Of a stretch of 64,000 bases of DNA, positions 25,001 through 36,000 are shown one piece after another. The stretch is taken from assembly GCA_963693305.1 (NCBI GenBank), contig OY855903.1:24642455-24706454 (forward strand), given 5' to 3'. How positions within the stretch are numbered: the first letter of the stretch is position 1; each line of letters opens with the position of its first letter. Below the pieces are notes generated by a model. The model did no database searches and was not told the origin of the DNA. It was given only the letters and a program-made list of their open reading frames with translations. Both the position numbers and the translations under genes were made by a program. This stretch comes from Meandrina meandrites. Taxonomy: Eukaryota > Cnidaria > Anthozoa > Scleractinia > Meandrinidae.

Positions 25001-27071
25001 ATGTCTGTATACTCAATTCACTCCTCTCCCTTTGTAAGACCTGAGATTTAACTTGAAAAATTTCATACTGATTATGCAGCTGCACAGAGATCTGTGGGGT
25101 CTAATTTGTTTAAAAAGGAACCTCAACTAAGGATCACATCGTGATCATACTGTTAAAAGGGGCATAAAGGATAGCCTGGACTGAAACCCTTAAAAGCCAT
25201 ACCCTATACAGTGGCACATAATATAGACCTCCCTCCCTGGGTTTGGGTTGGATCTCTGATGCTTCTTGAGTGGGGGAAGAATTCAGGATGCAACTGAGCA
25301 ATATCTGTTTACCCAGATTAGCGTTGAAGCCAGACTGATATGTGCATCTCTAGCGCAATAATTGCACTCTAGATGCACAAGCATTAGGTCACCATGTAAG
25401 TGGTGGGGAATTCTCCTTTAGAGTTATTAAGAGTTGACTACATTATTTATTATAATTTATTAATAAATGACTCCACAGCTAGAAAACAGAGATTTGGAAA
25501 AGAAACTACAAGATGCTCAAAGAAAAATAGAAGAACTACACAAAGAGAAAGAAGCCCTCCAGACAAGGATTAATGCTGTACAAATTAAGGGAAGGATAAC
25601 TCCTTCTAAGAGAGGTAGAAAATGCAAGCTTTTTCTGTTGTACTTGTGAGCAGAACATAATTTTAAATTAGTTTTTAAATTTTTATTCAATCAGATTTGA
25701 TGGCCAATCTCCGGAAGGTTTCACAAGAGCGAGATAGGCTTGCAAAAGAAAGGAAAAAGTTCAAAGGTTAGGACCTTTTGCCATTGTTCTGAAATCAACA
25801 ATAACACTTGGCTTGTAGTCACTAACCCAGTGCGGGACTGCTATATCAACAAACAGGATCATCAGATGGTGTCTCTGGAGTTCCCTGTCAAGTCACTTAC
25901 TACCTTGGAAGCAAGACTTGAAAATAACTCAATATTTTTTAAGTTATACCCTGACAGAATTAATAATTACTATTTTGAGCTTGAAAGAAATAAAGAGGCA
26001 CCCTACTCCCTTCCTCCACTTCAACTTACTACTCTGCAATGTCGTTCAGTCGCAAATAGGAATCGCTACATGCAATCTTCTGCATACATTATGTGCGTAT
26101 GATAATAGTTTTATATTGATTAGCATTATGGATTATTTTTTCATAGATGAACTCAAGGTGCTGGACCACGTAAGTAAAACACTGAACAGTTGAATTGTAA
26201 ACCTAACAGTAACCCAAACCTCCTCTCTTCTTTTGTTCTGGTTTTGAAAAATTGCACGATTGTTAGGCTGGTTGCTTACCAGGGCTTTTAACAGATAGCT
26301 TTCTACCTCAGTCTCAGGGAAACAGATGTAAATCCTCTTGAACTTTTAATTTGGAGACCTTTACCAACAAATATTAGGCAATGCTATATTGCTGTAGATG
26401 TGATCAAGTACACTGTTAACTGTTGACTACTCCAAATCAGAATTTTTGATTGGTCACTTAAGAGAGCTCACAGTGCTGCATGCTGAACTGTTGCCATTTG
26501 ATAAAGTTTTTGATTAATCATCTTTGACAACTTTTTGACATCTTTAAATTTTTACAACTTTCTAATGGCTTTCATTCGAACTAGCCAATAAGAGTAAAAG
26601 AACTGTGAGCTGGAGTTGTCAAGTTACATGTTCGCTCTACAACAGTTGTCAACTCCACCTCTCTCACTTCTTGCATTTTCACTGGCCAGTTGAAACAGAA
26701 GCTCTCAGAAAGTTGTGAAAAAAGATGTTAAAAATTATATCAAGTGGTAACAGTGCGGCACACAGCCAATTTTTAATGCACGCAGGCTAATCACGTGTGA
26801 AATTATGTCCAGTAGGGACACACAATGCAATTCTGAGGAATGACCTTATGGTAAGCTTCATCTCTTTCAGGGGTTCTTTGAGGAGATAGAAGATTTGAAG
26901 TATGCACTTCAGCAAGCGGCAAGGCTGAATAGTGCTTATGAGAAAGCCTTGAAGCAGTTGTGTTCCCAGTGTGGAGTTGCATTCCCTAAAATAACTACTG
27001 CTACAACAACACCAAAACAACGCCATAGGAAACGAACAAGATCACAGGCCAGAGAATTCACTGGTAGATAG
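22061..27071 (+). CDS. Coiled-coil protein with CEP290-like tail motif, 8 exons, 277 aa
   Basis: Exons: 22061-22093, 22211-22344, 22964-23107, 23989-24079, 25479-25614, 25695-25766, 26147-26169, 26871-27071; 834 nt, frame intact. Heptad-like, Lys/Glu-rich coiled coil runs from about residue 12 to 55 (ENERIRKKYKKLARRNGQLE) and again from about 105 to 240, with a basic, Gln/Lys-rich linker between. Near the end, GFFEEIEDLKYALQQAARLN resembles the FFEEIEDLKY motif I recall from the C-terminus of centrosomal/ciliary CEP290. It closes with a CSQCG pair and a basic tail ending SQAREFTGR. That suggests a centrosome or cilium protein, but the protein is far shorter than CEP290 and I cannot name it. 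The frame is open upstream to an ATG at 21920; I chose 22061. AATAAA follows the stop at 27081. Confidence 0.8.
22512..22907. mobile_element. MITE with long inverted arms and C/G runs
   Basis: The left arm 'atgcatcagtcaattccagc' then 'agtgcccatccccc' is inverse to the right arm '...ggggatgggcactgctggaa' then 'tttactgatgcat'. Interior 'cggggcatttcctaatgttg' has an inverse counterpart near 22830. It lies in intron 2 of the coiled-coil gene. Confidence 0.75.
23205..23700 (+). mobile_element. tRNA-derived SINE interrupted by a 238-bp element
   Basis: SINE head at 23205-23285 ('tgcactggattccagatcaa', 'ggctccagccctggcag') and body from 23533 ('ttccacccaggtgtaaatgg', 'gtaaccctgcgatgtaact'). Between them 23286-23523 begins ATGGGGGGTGACAGCTCTAA and ends with an inverse of AGGGGTGTCAACTCTAA. 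It is flanked by GTCATCTGT at 23277-23285 and 23524-23532, so it jumped into the SINE. Confidence 0.8.
24120..24720. mobile_element. 601-bp foldback transposon, TA-flanked
   Basis: Starts CAGTCAAACCGGATG and ends with its inverse, flanked by TA at 24118-24119 and 24721-24722. Almost the whole element is an inverted repeat: 'ttgtggcgcaatgttccaat' on the left pairs with 'attggaacattgcgccacaa' on the right, and an inner pair around 'cgccaaactgggaagtttgc' meets near 24420. Tc1/mariner-like ends. The open frames on both strands (24091-24420, 24489-24731) are mirror images of the arms, not genes. It lies in intron 4 of the coiled-coil gene. Confidence 0.88.
24913..24949. repeat. (ATAAC)n microsatellite
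   Basis: About seven tandem pentamers. Confidence 0.95.
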
Positions 27072-27121
27072 CTGTTTAATAATAAATCCTTCAGTAGATA
27101 ATTAATAAATTCAACAACTGT

Positions 27122-27181
<60 letters not shown>

Positions 27182-28502
27182 TAAATAATGTAATGGGCAG
27201 GCCAAAATACCACTTGGTTACAAAATGGTTTCTTAAAACTTGAGAATGATTGCTTTATGTCTCCAGTATTTACATTTCAAGAACTTTGCATATACATGTA
27301 CTACGCATTTGAGATTATTTCGCAGTGCTGAGGTCCAGAATAGTTATCAAACAAGGTGTAGAATAGTAATATCTGAGACTTAGTGAGATGGCAAGATTTG
27401 AGCCTTCTTTTGCAAACAATATTTATATTAAGACGAAATTGTACAAGCTGTGCTCAATTCTTATTGTTAGAGTTATCTGTAAAATAATACATGTATAACA
27501 TTCCTACCACTAGTTTGACTTATTTTGTCTGCTTAGTTAATAAAGCAATAAAATTTAAATTCTTCAAGGTTATGGAACAACAACTATCTGAGCTTTATTA
27601 ACAAAAAGAACTAAAACTTTAACACTTGTGCAGATCACACCATGATGACCCCATGGAGCCACCTTTTAAGACTACACTATTCTCTTTCGTCAGGTGCATG
27701 CAGCATTTGCAACGCTTCTTTTTTTACTATTGTTATTTTTTTAAATCATGCATTACAACTTCAAGCTATCTTTAAGATGATGAAGACTTAAAAGTCAGCC
27801 AGATGTCTAGCTGTCAACAAAGGGTACTGCTAAATTAATGACAAACGCTAACCTTTTTCAACTGTCATGTCCTGTCTACAGCTAGATTCAATAGTTAGAA
27901 CTAAAATTACTTGGTCTTGAACTAACTGCAAATGAAGATTTCTTGTTGCAAAATGAAACAGTGAAGTAAATAATTAAATTTTTATTAAATTATTAGCAAA
28001 GGAAATCCTGAGCTTTTTTAGGGAGTGCTAAAACACTTGTTGCTTCTTATTAAATCCGTGCAGATGAACATCTGCCTCGTTTCCAGATGCCTCACTGTTT
28101 TTTTTTTCAAGGAAAATGGGTGCACAAGGGAGGAAGGGAAGGCAAAAGGAAGAGAGACATCTGTGTCTCTTCTTTCCCCTTAGCATGCTTTGTGCTCGTC
28201 ACCAGTCATTTTAAAAAAAGTTCACTTAATGGTAGCAATCATTTGAGAGGGAGAACTTAGGGTTGATTTACACAGTATGACTTTCTTGCCTGCGACAAGC
28301 TTACGACAGGCCTACGACATGATTTAGGGCCATATACACATGTGCACCTCTGTCGTAAGGATGTAGTAGGTTGATTTACATGACATGTCTCATGTTGTAT
28401 TCATGGGGTAAGCATGTCGCATGCGATAATCTTGCCACCTAATTCGCCCCTTACTAGCCTGGAAGAGGATGCTAATTAAAATGAAATCATTATTGATTTA
28501 AC
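27072..28502. other. Convergent intergenic region
   Basis: Tail-to-tail spacer between the coiled-coil gene and the RING gene. It holds an (AAT)n microsatellite at 27126-27181 and, at 28270-28440, a repeat rich in 'cgacaagcttacgac' / 'catgtcgcatgcgataatc' motifs, probably an old transposon. No coding potential was seen. Confidence 0.55.
27126..27181. repeat. (AAT)n microsatellite
   Basis: About 18 uninterrupted AAT units. Further (ATT/AAT) tracts lie at 35145-35170, 41671-41694 and 42007-42044. Confidence 0.95.
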
Positions 28503-31500
28503 TTATTTCTCTCGCATAGACTGGGCCAGAACTTGTTGCAGAATAGCATCCTCATCGTTATCAAAATCCTGTGAGATAAGAGATTATAAAAACAATAATT
28601 AAAATTAAATCAATTTCTAATAAATATTAATAACATAAAATAAATAAACAGAGCTGCCACCTCAGGCTTGTATGGTTGAACCATGGTTTGTATTTTGCAA
28701 GATGCAGTTGAGCTAGCACGTGCATGGAGTACCAAACAAGCCTACCGGTAATTTGACACTGATTGGCAGACCTGTATAAGAAAGGTACATTAACTAGGTA
28801 TTTACCACACCTAAATTGCAGGTTGCAGGTTAAAATGTCAGAATATTATTGATTCACAGCTGACTCACCACAAATGTGTCATATTCAAACTTGTGTCTCA
28901 AATTAAGATGCTGAACAAAATCACCACTTTTCTGTTGGGGATTCCCCCAGGGCATGGTGGCACAAATTGGACACACCTGAAAGAAAGGTTACAACTGTAT
29001 GTATAGCATCTTCGAATAACTCATGATCTCTGAAGTTATAAACCCATTTAATGATTGCATTTTTTACTGCTGTCAATGAAAACATTATGGCAACAGCCAA
29101 CAAACCTTGAAAAAAAAGTTAAGAAACAAAATGAATAAAAATCAATCCATCACAACCGACAGCCGTGACCTTTTGAACCGATTAAAATGAACTTCTTTTC
29201 TGAGAGGTCCACTTAGATTCGGTGGCAGTGAAAAGCATAACCGTTGATTGAGCAGAGTTCACATGTTATTGAAAGATGCAGTGATACCACCATACTAGCT
29301 AGTAACTCCCAAAACTAAGCTAAATACCTTGGTCAGCTAATCAAAATGCAAAAACAATTCAAGAACTTTATGATTCTCACACTGATGTTTATTGTGATAA
29401 CAATATTATTATTGTTACACACCATCTATGGTATAAAACTACTCAATTATTAATTTTTGAATCCTTAATGGCAGTTCTGCTTTGAATAATCATCATTCAA
29501 GACTATATGAAATAGGCCATTTGAGGGTGGAATTGACACAGTACTGCAAATGTTAGAGTTGCCATATCAACATCACCCCCCCCCCCCCCCCCCTCCCTTG
29601 CAGAAAAATATAAAAACACTTTTCCTTGTTAACTCAAAATAGAGCATGAAGGAAAGTTGCCAAAAAAGAAGTAAGAATAAAAATATAATTTAATGTCAAG
29701 ATATAACTACAAGTTACAGTGTAGCAAATAACTCTTTAACCTACCACAGACTGTCTTTCATTCTTGTGTTTGTTGTTTACATGTTGTAATAATCCACTGG
29801 TGTCTAAATTTCGTTGGTAGCAGAAAGGACAGATGAATGTTGACCGATTTTCAGTACTGAAAAACAAAAGTTGAAAGCAATATTGTGCATCTGTCAAAAA
29901 CGTATCAGACAAGTAATGATATGCTTGAGCTGTGTGGTAGACATGTTGGACATGGAAAGAAAGTTTGCATTTTCAGTGTAGCAATTCCCTTAACATTCCA
30001 AGCTGGAAACATCATTGAACACATTTTGATGATATAAAACATACTGTAAGTAGGAAGGATGTATTTTTTTTTGTTTTTGTAAGTCTGAGATTTGAATGAC
30101 TTTGACTTCCTTTTATTTTGTGGGGGTGGGGGAGATAACTATCAAAATTTTATAGTATTTCTAAACTGCCAACAGGGTTTGTAGGTGGATGGGAGGGCTT
30201 TGTTCCAGTTTCTATCACTACAGATTCTGGGGATGGAGCTGGAAAGGAGGAAAGGATTGAAACAATTTTTTTTCCAAATTGGCCAGTCAGACCATTATTT
30301 CACCCAAGTAATGTGTAACTAGGATAGCATGGAACAATTTTATTCAATAAAAACCAACTTACTCTGGCCAAGGTTGGGAGGTCGGAGAAACAGGGGAGAA
30401 AGTTGGATAAGATGTATCACAAGACGATCTGTGTTCTCGTAATCTGGACATGGGAAACTGTGAAAGTGGATAGATACATAAAAAGAAATTGTTAGAACAG
30501 TGAAAGTCCATGGATTTCTTTTTTTTTTTTTGTTTCAAAAATTCCTTTTGTTTTGAGCCATTGGTCCACACAAGGTGGACTTCCACAGCTTGTGGGAAGG
30601 GGGCAGAAGCACCAGTCACCGACACCCCCTCCCTTATTGGCCTGTAGTCTGCATCTGGCAAAAGCATGCCATAGCATTACTGCCTGAGTTCATCCTGGTT
30701 TCTGTAGCATATTTAAGCAATTAGGAGTATTTCTACTCTTCTCTGGATGGGATGCCAGCCCATCACAGTATTATTCCCAGCAATTCAAATTTGTTGGCAG
30801 TACAGGGTTGGAAACTAAAATGTTGGAGCGCTCGCCATTTTGGCGAGAGACCTTTGAGCTTCACTCACCCAGATAATTTTTCACTCGCCCAGTCTCCTAG
30901 CTACACACAAACACAGAACACATTAACACCCCCTCCCGCCCTCCTTTCCGCCCACAAACATCAACATCGAGAGATTCACGGACTGTTGTTGACATACTGT
31001 TATCAGAAGCGGTATTTCCTTGCTAGCGGATATTTTAGAGACCCCAGGAAGAAAACTCCACATTTTAACACTGAGTTCAAATATATAGTGTCTCTTCCTC
31101 ATTTGACGAATACCAAGTGAAGCTATTTTGGTATGTTTGCGAACCAGAAATTAGTTTGCGTCAGGTTTGTGGGAAATTTCAAAATGGTAAACAGTGTAAA
31201 TTATTTCAAAGTGGAAAGTAGAAAGCTGAAAATCCTACTTGCCAAACCGGGCGAGTGATTGGTACTTGCCTGACAGTTTTGACACTCGCCTGGGCGAGAG
31301 GGCGAGCGCTAATTTCCAACCCTGCAGTACCAATTTATATATATACCTGGGGGATGAAAGGGTACTGTAACAGAAAACTGTCTTGCCAAGGACATGACGC
31401 AATGAACCTGATTAGGGCTCAAACCTGTACTTCTCTATTCAAAGTCCAGCTTGTTAACTAAGCCCACTGCTTCTCGCAGGCCCTAAATAAATGTTTGTTC

Positions 31501-32877
31501 TATATTTATATTTTTGATTATTCTCTCTCTGATATCTGGTCAACAGTACATATAGCAAAGTAAGGGACTAAGGAACGTTTGGTTGATAAACATCTTGTTT
31601 ACCTGTCTATTACAGCCAGAACAGGACCCAGTACTTTGAAGAATCTGTCGTTGAACATCTCTAGCTCTTCGCTTCTCATAACTATTAAAAGCAGTCCGAC
31701 ATACAGGGCATGTAGCAGACCCAGAAATATTTTCACTAGAATCCAAGCAATCATTACAGAATCTGAAATGTGATAATGAATTAAAAAATCAGATATAATT
31801 TGAAAACAAAAATGAAAAAGCTTCTTTGCATCTCACAGTTATGATTGGCTGAAAGTCATTCTGGTGTTCTACAGTAACTTGATTGAAGCACGGAAAAAAT
31901 GCTACTGGTCTCCAATAGACCAAATATATATAGACACTTAATTTACATGATGTAATTTGGACTGTATATTACTTTGTCCATTTAAGCCTAGTTCCCACTA
32001 GTGACATAACGATCATAATCATAAGCACAAACATAACGCTGTTATGTCGCTTATGTCTTAGTGGGAATGTCCAGAAACATAATCATAAATGCCCTTAGGA
32101 TCAACATAATCATAATCATAATCGACCATTTTCTTATGTTTATGATTATGTCTATGACTATGTTGCTTTTCTTTATAGTGGGAACGTGAAAATCATAACG
32201 ACATAATCAGAAACATAATGATGCAACTGGGTCATTGTGTTTTGGCCAATAAAATTCTAGGTCCAGTTCTTTCGGGTCAGTTCATTTTAACAGAGACACG
32301 CATTGGAATACCATTCTTTGAGTTTTAAGTGCGGAAGTTCCCACTAGAACATAAGAAGCTTAATATGTTTATGTTTATGATTATGCTTATATATGACTAA
32401 GCTTTACTATCGAATTAGTGTGCTAAGCCTTTAGAGCTACTGTCATGTTCACGTGATGCACTCCTTTCTGGAAATATGTAAGTTAAATACTTTTCCCGTT
32501 GCCCCTGTTACTGTGCAAGTGATCAACAGTTTTTCTACGAGCATCTACTTCCGGTTTGCTTCAGAAAGCAAGTTGTTAGTAGTTTTTCCTAGACAAGCAA
32601 ATCTACCAGTTTAAAGAGGAAACTGATTTAGCCTAGTACATACAAGTCTGGAAAGAAAAAAAGAAACTGGAGAGATTCAATTCTGGATTGGCATAAACAG
32701 GATATCTCCAATACGATAATAATTGGTTTTCGATTTCGTTAAAATTTAACATCGCTTTTTAGCTTACGTGTGTCCGCAAGGTATTGAGATGGGATTTTCC
32801 AAAATCTCCAAACAAACAGGACACGACAAGTTTTCTTCTACACTCTTTGATCGTAAATAGTGTCCTCCAGCTGCCAT
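28503..32877 (-). CDS. RNF166: RING E3 ubiquitin ligase, RNF114/RNF166 family, 6 exons, 216 aa
   Basis: Exons (high to low): 32768-32877, 31603-31762, 30363-30457, 29745-29856, 28869-28976, 28503-28568; 651 nt, frame intact. Domains: C3HC4 RING (C19, C22, C34, H36, C39, C42, C55, C58); then a C2HC finger spanning exons 2-3 ([20 protein letters not shown]); then two C2H2-type fingers (CPFC..H..H and [12 protein letters not shown]); then a C-terminal ubiquitin-interacting helix [17 protein letters not shown]. This order and length (228 to 237 aa in vertebrate members) define the RNF114/125/138/166 group. The IC(A)xMPWG and KFEYDTFV motifs point to RNF114/RNF166; I cannot separate those two. An in-frame ATG at 32994 would add 39 residues; I prefer 32877 (MAAGGHY). 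Confidence 0.9.
29035..29300 (+). mobile_element. Foldback element, copy 1 of 2
   Basis: Shares 'gaggtccacttagatt', 'attgcattttttactgctgtc' / 'attgtgttttt cactgccatc' and 'ttgattg.gcagagt' with 50587-50850. Each copy has imperfect inverted arms ('caatgattg..tcactgccatcaat' against 'attgatagcagc..gtagccattgattg'). It lies in intron 4 of the RING gene. Confidence 0.65.
30680..31470 (-). mobile_element. SINE (minus) split by the 30803-31324 transposon
   Basis: SINE tail at 30680-30802 ('ggatgggatgccagcccatc' read on plus) and SINE middle and head at 31325-31470 ('cctgggggatgaaaggg', 'tgtcttgccaaggacatga', 'gggctcaaacctgtacttct'). The sequence rejoins exactly at the duplicated CAGTA, so the transposon landed in an existing SINE. 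Confidence 0.78.
30803..31324 (-). mobile_element. Non-autonomous DNA transposon, 522 bp, 5-bp TSD
   Basis: Second copy of the 971-1475 family, inverted. Ends CAGGGTTGGAAACTAAAA and ...TAATTTCCAACCCTG. CAGTA at 30798-30802 and 31325-31329. The 122-aa open frame at 30752-31120 is read-through of this element. Confidence 0.9.
31985..32405. mobile_element. MITE-like element rich in CATAATCATAA motifs
   Basis: Ends 'taagcctagttcccactagt' and '...tatatgactaagctttac' are loosely inverse. Inside, 'gttcccacta' or its inverse 'tagtgggaa' occurs at both ends and twice within, among many 'cataatcata' / 'ttatgattatg' runs. It lies in intron 1 of the RING gene. Confidence 0.55.
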
Positions 32878-33052
32878 ATCCTTTGTAAGAGAAAAAAAGC
32901 CTTGATTTCCACACAAACTCAAGGAACACAGCTTCCTCCTTGCAAACACAGCCAAACACAGCAACACTTTATCCACCTGAGCCTTCAATGCCATGGCTCA
33001 GCGGTTTGCTCTGTTCAGGAGTTTTCATGTCATATAGTCCCAACATATCAAG
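32878..33052. promoter_or_regulatory. Bidirectional promoter, RING gene / EXOSC7
   Basis: 175 bp separate the divergent starts (58 bp if the RING protein starts at 32994). 'tcaagatggcggatg' at 33048 overlaps the EXOSC7 start and carries the YY1-type core. Confidence 0.7.
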
Positions 33053-36000
33053 ATGGCGGATGCCATGCTTTCATCGTTTGAACGAAGTTTTGTTGTCAGT
33101 GGAGTTGAACAAGATTTTCGAAGTGATGGGCGATCTTGTCAGGATTACAGACATTTTGAGGTAGAAACTGGGATCGTGTCAAACACGAGTGGATCTGCAA
33201 GACTTCGTTTGGTATGATGCATAAAACTAGTTTTGACTTTATATGCGGGAATGTGTAGTGAAAATTTTTGGTAACAGAATTCATCCCTACGTCACACTTT
33301 ATTTCATTGACGTGTTTGTGTTTTTGATTGAAGTCTAAAACAGATATTTTGGTTGGAGTAAAGGCTGAAATAGGAGAACCTCATTTACAGAAACCCAAGC
33401 AAGGATACATTGAGTTCTTTGTTGACTGGTAAGAATTTGTGATGATGTTTACTTTTATTCGTTAGTTTTCTGTTCCAAATTAGATCACTTCTTTGTTATT
33501 TACCACATTTTGACATCATCAAAACATATGTTACTAAACAGGCAATGTCAACAGTTTAATACAACTGCCCATCAACATGGCTCAAGTGTCAGTGCTTTAT
33601 GAGTCTTGCCATTTGTTGGGGTTTGAACAGAATGTTGATTCTTCTATGTCTTTTTTTTTCTAGCTCGGCGAATGCTTCTCCTGAGTTTGAAGGAAGAGGA
33701 GGAGAGGAACTGGGAGCAATGCTGGCAAAGACTTTAGGGAGAGCATACAATCACAAGTCTGCCATTGACCTGGAGTCATTGTGTATTCTCCCTGGAAAGC
33801 AATGCTGGGTTTTATATATTGATGCTCTGGTATGATGATATTTTTATGTCACAGCTCAGGGGTGGATCTAGGGCGAGGATGCAGGAGGTACACCCCCCCC
33901 CCCCCCCCCACTAAGATGACTAATACAACTGGTATTCTGCAAAAAAAAAAAATTTACACCCCCTCCTAAGAAAAATCCTGGATCTGCCCCTGCAGCTGTG
34001 CTTGTTGAATCAATACAAGGGCATGACAGGAAATTTTTTTGGAGACACGTACAGACCTGACTGGAAGATTGGCTTTAGATTGAGTAAGATGTTTAATCTT
34101 GTAGGTGTTGGAGTGTGGTGGAAATCTGTTCGATTCAGTGTCTTTGGCAGTAAAAGCAGCTCTTCATAATACCAGGTACAGTGTATTGTTCCTAGTCATC
34201 ATCATCATCATCATTGATTGATTGATTGTTTCTCAGTACCTTAACCCTTTGAATTTCAAGCTCAAAATCTTAATTCTCCTAACCGACTGTGATATATTTC
34301 TTTTCATGTTACTTTTGAGAATTTGTTAGTACATCAAGACAGTATAACTTTTACTTGATAGTGTTTTTTTACCGGTTCTACTGATCAATTGATTGCGGGC
34401 ATCAGATCCAGTCCACTCGCCTGATGACATTGCTTAATATATAATAATGTATCAGTATTGTGACATATAAATATTAGATCTTGATCACTCTTGGCAAAGA
34501 ATAAGCTGTGTTTGAAAACATTGTACCAAGCTTATTGTAACTACTACTTTCCCTTAGAATTCCAAATGTTACAGTATCAACAGATGAAGGAGATGTAGAA
34601 CTGGAAATATCAGATGATCCTCATGACTGTAGACGACTTGACATTAGTTCAATTCCCGTAACAGTTACTTTGAGCAAGGTATATAACAAACACTATCACC
34701 AGGGCTGCCAATAATTAGTTTTCCTTGAAAGGACAATTTGGACGGACGTCACGTTATGTTGAACTTTATTTCCTTTATCTACAGACTACTACACAAACAT
34801 TTCATCCCTGTACTCGCATCTGATAACTGAAATCATCATAACAAACGGCCAACAGTGGCCGACAGTCAACCAACAATTGGCCGACAGACGACCGACAGTC
34901 GGTTGGTCCAAGCTAGATTTAAATTCATTTGCAAAGTGATATTGCCACTGCCTAAATAAATGGCTGTACATTCTGTCTGACCAAGGTTGTGATTTCGTCA
35001 GACATGGGCAAATTTCGGCCGGCCATTGTCCAATGACCAACTGTTATTTGCAGTGCTGATCACCACTACAGGCCTGGAAATAATTTTCCTTAATCTGCTG
35101 TTTACATGTACATGTGTATGTGCCATTCTGAACCTCTATTACAATATTATTATTATTATTATTATTATTACTGTACAGGGAATCTTGACAAAATGCTGGG
35201 GAGTAACCTGTGATGGACTAGCATCCCCTAGGGGAGTGGCAATTATCCTTCATGCAATGAAAACTAGCTAAATTAAGTCTTAATTTATGTTTCAGATTGG
35301 TCATCGCCATGTGGTGGACGCCAGTCTTCAAGAGGAAGCGTGTAGTCTCGCTCAGCTTTTGGTGTCAGTGAATGGCGACAACAACATCTGTGCAATGCAG
35401 AAAGTTGGCCCTGGTGCACTGGATCCTGATTCTATATTTGAGATGATTGAGGTGAAGATGCTTATTTCCATTGCATTAAGAATATTATTAATTTTAAAGC
35501 TGTTTATGTCCTTCTCCCTGTCAGTTAGGAGATTACTAAAATATCCATTGCTGTAATAATTATTATGCCAGGCTTATTTCTGTCTGTATGATAATTAGAG
35601 TGGTGCTTGTGTTAAGAAGAAAACTACCGAACTTGCGTGACGCGCGATTAGCGTGTGCATGCGTTCTGACATTATTTTTAAATTTGTTACTAATTTTGGG
35701 AGCACAATCGCACGTGCGATTATCGCATGTGCGAGTTACAGTTTTTAGGAAGTTGTTTGTTTCGAGGATTGTGTACCATTTTAGAGTTCACTGTGTTACT
35801 GTTTGGTGGTATTTTACGGGCGATTAAACGTGTTCGTTGTGTGTTACCGCTTACAAACAGCTTGATATGCTTAATATTGACTTAATGTCAATGTTCCGTG
35901 TATTCACCTTGAGTAATGCAATATTCAGTAACGCAATAATAAAGACAACAACAACAAGATGGTGTAATAGGGGGAACACAGCCCTGTGGCAGGTTAGTCC

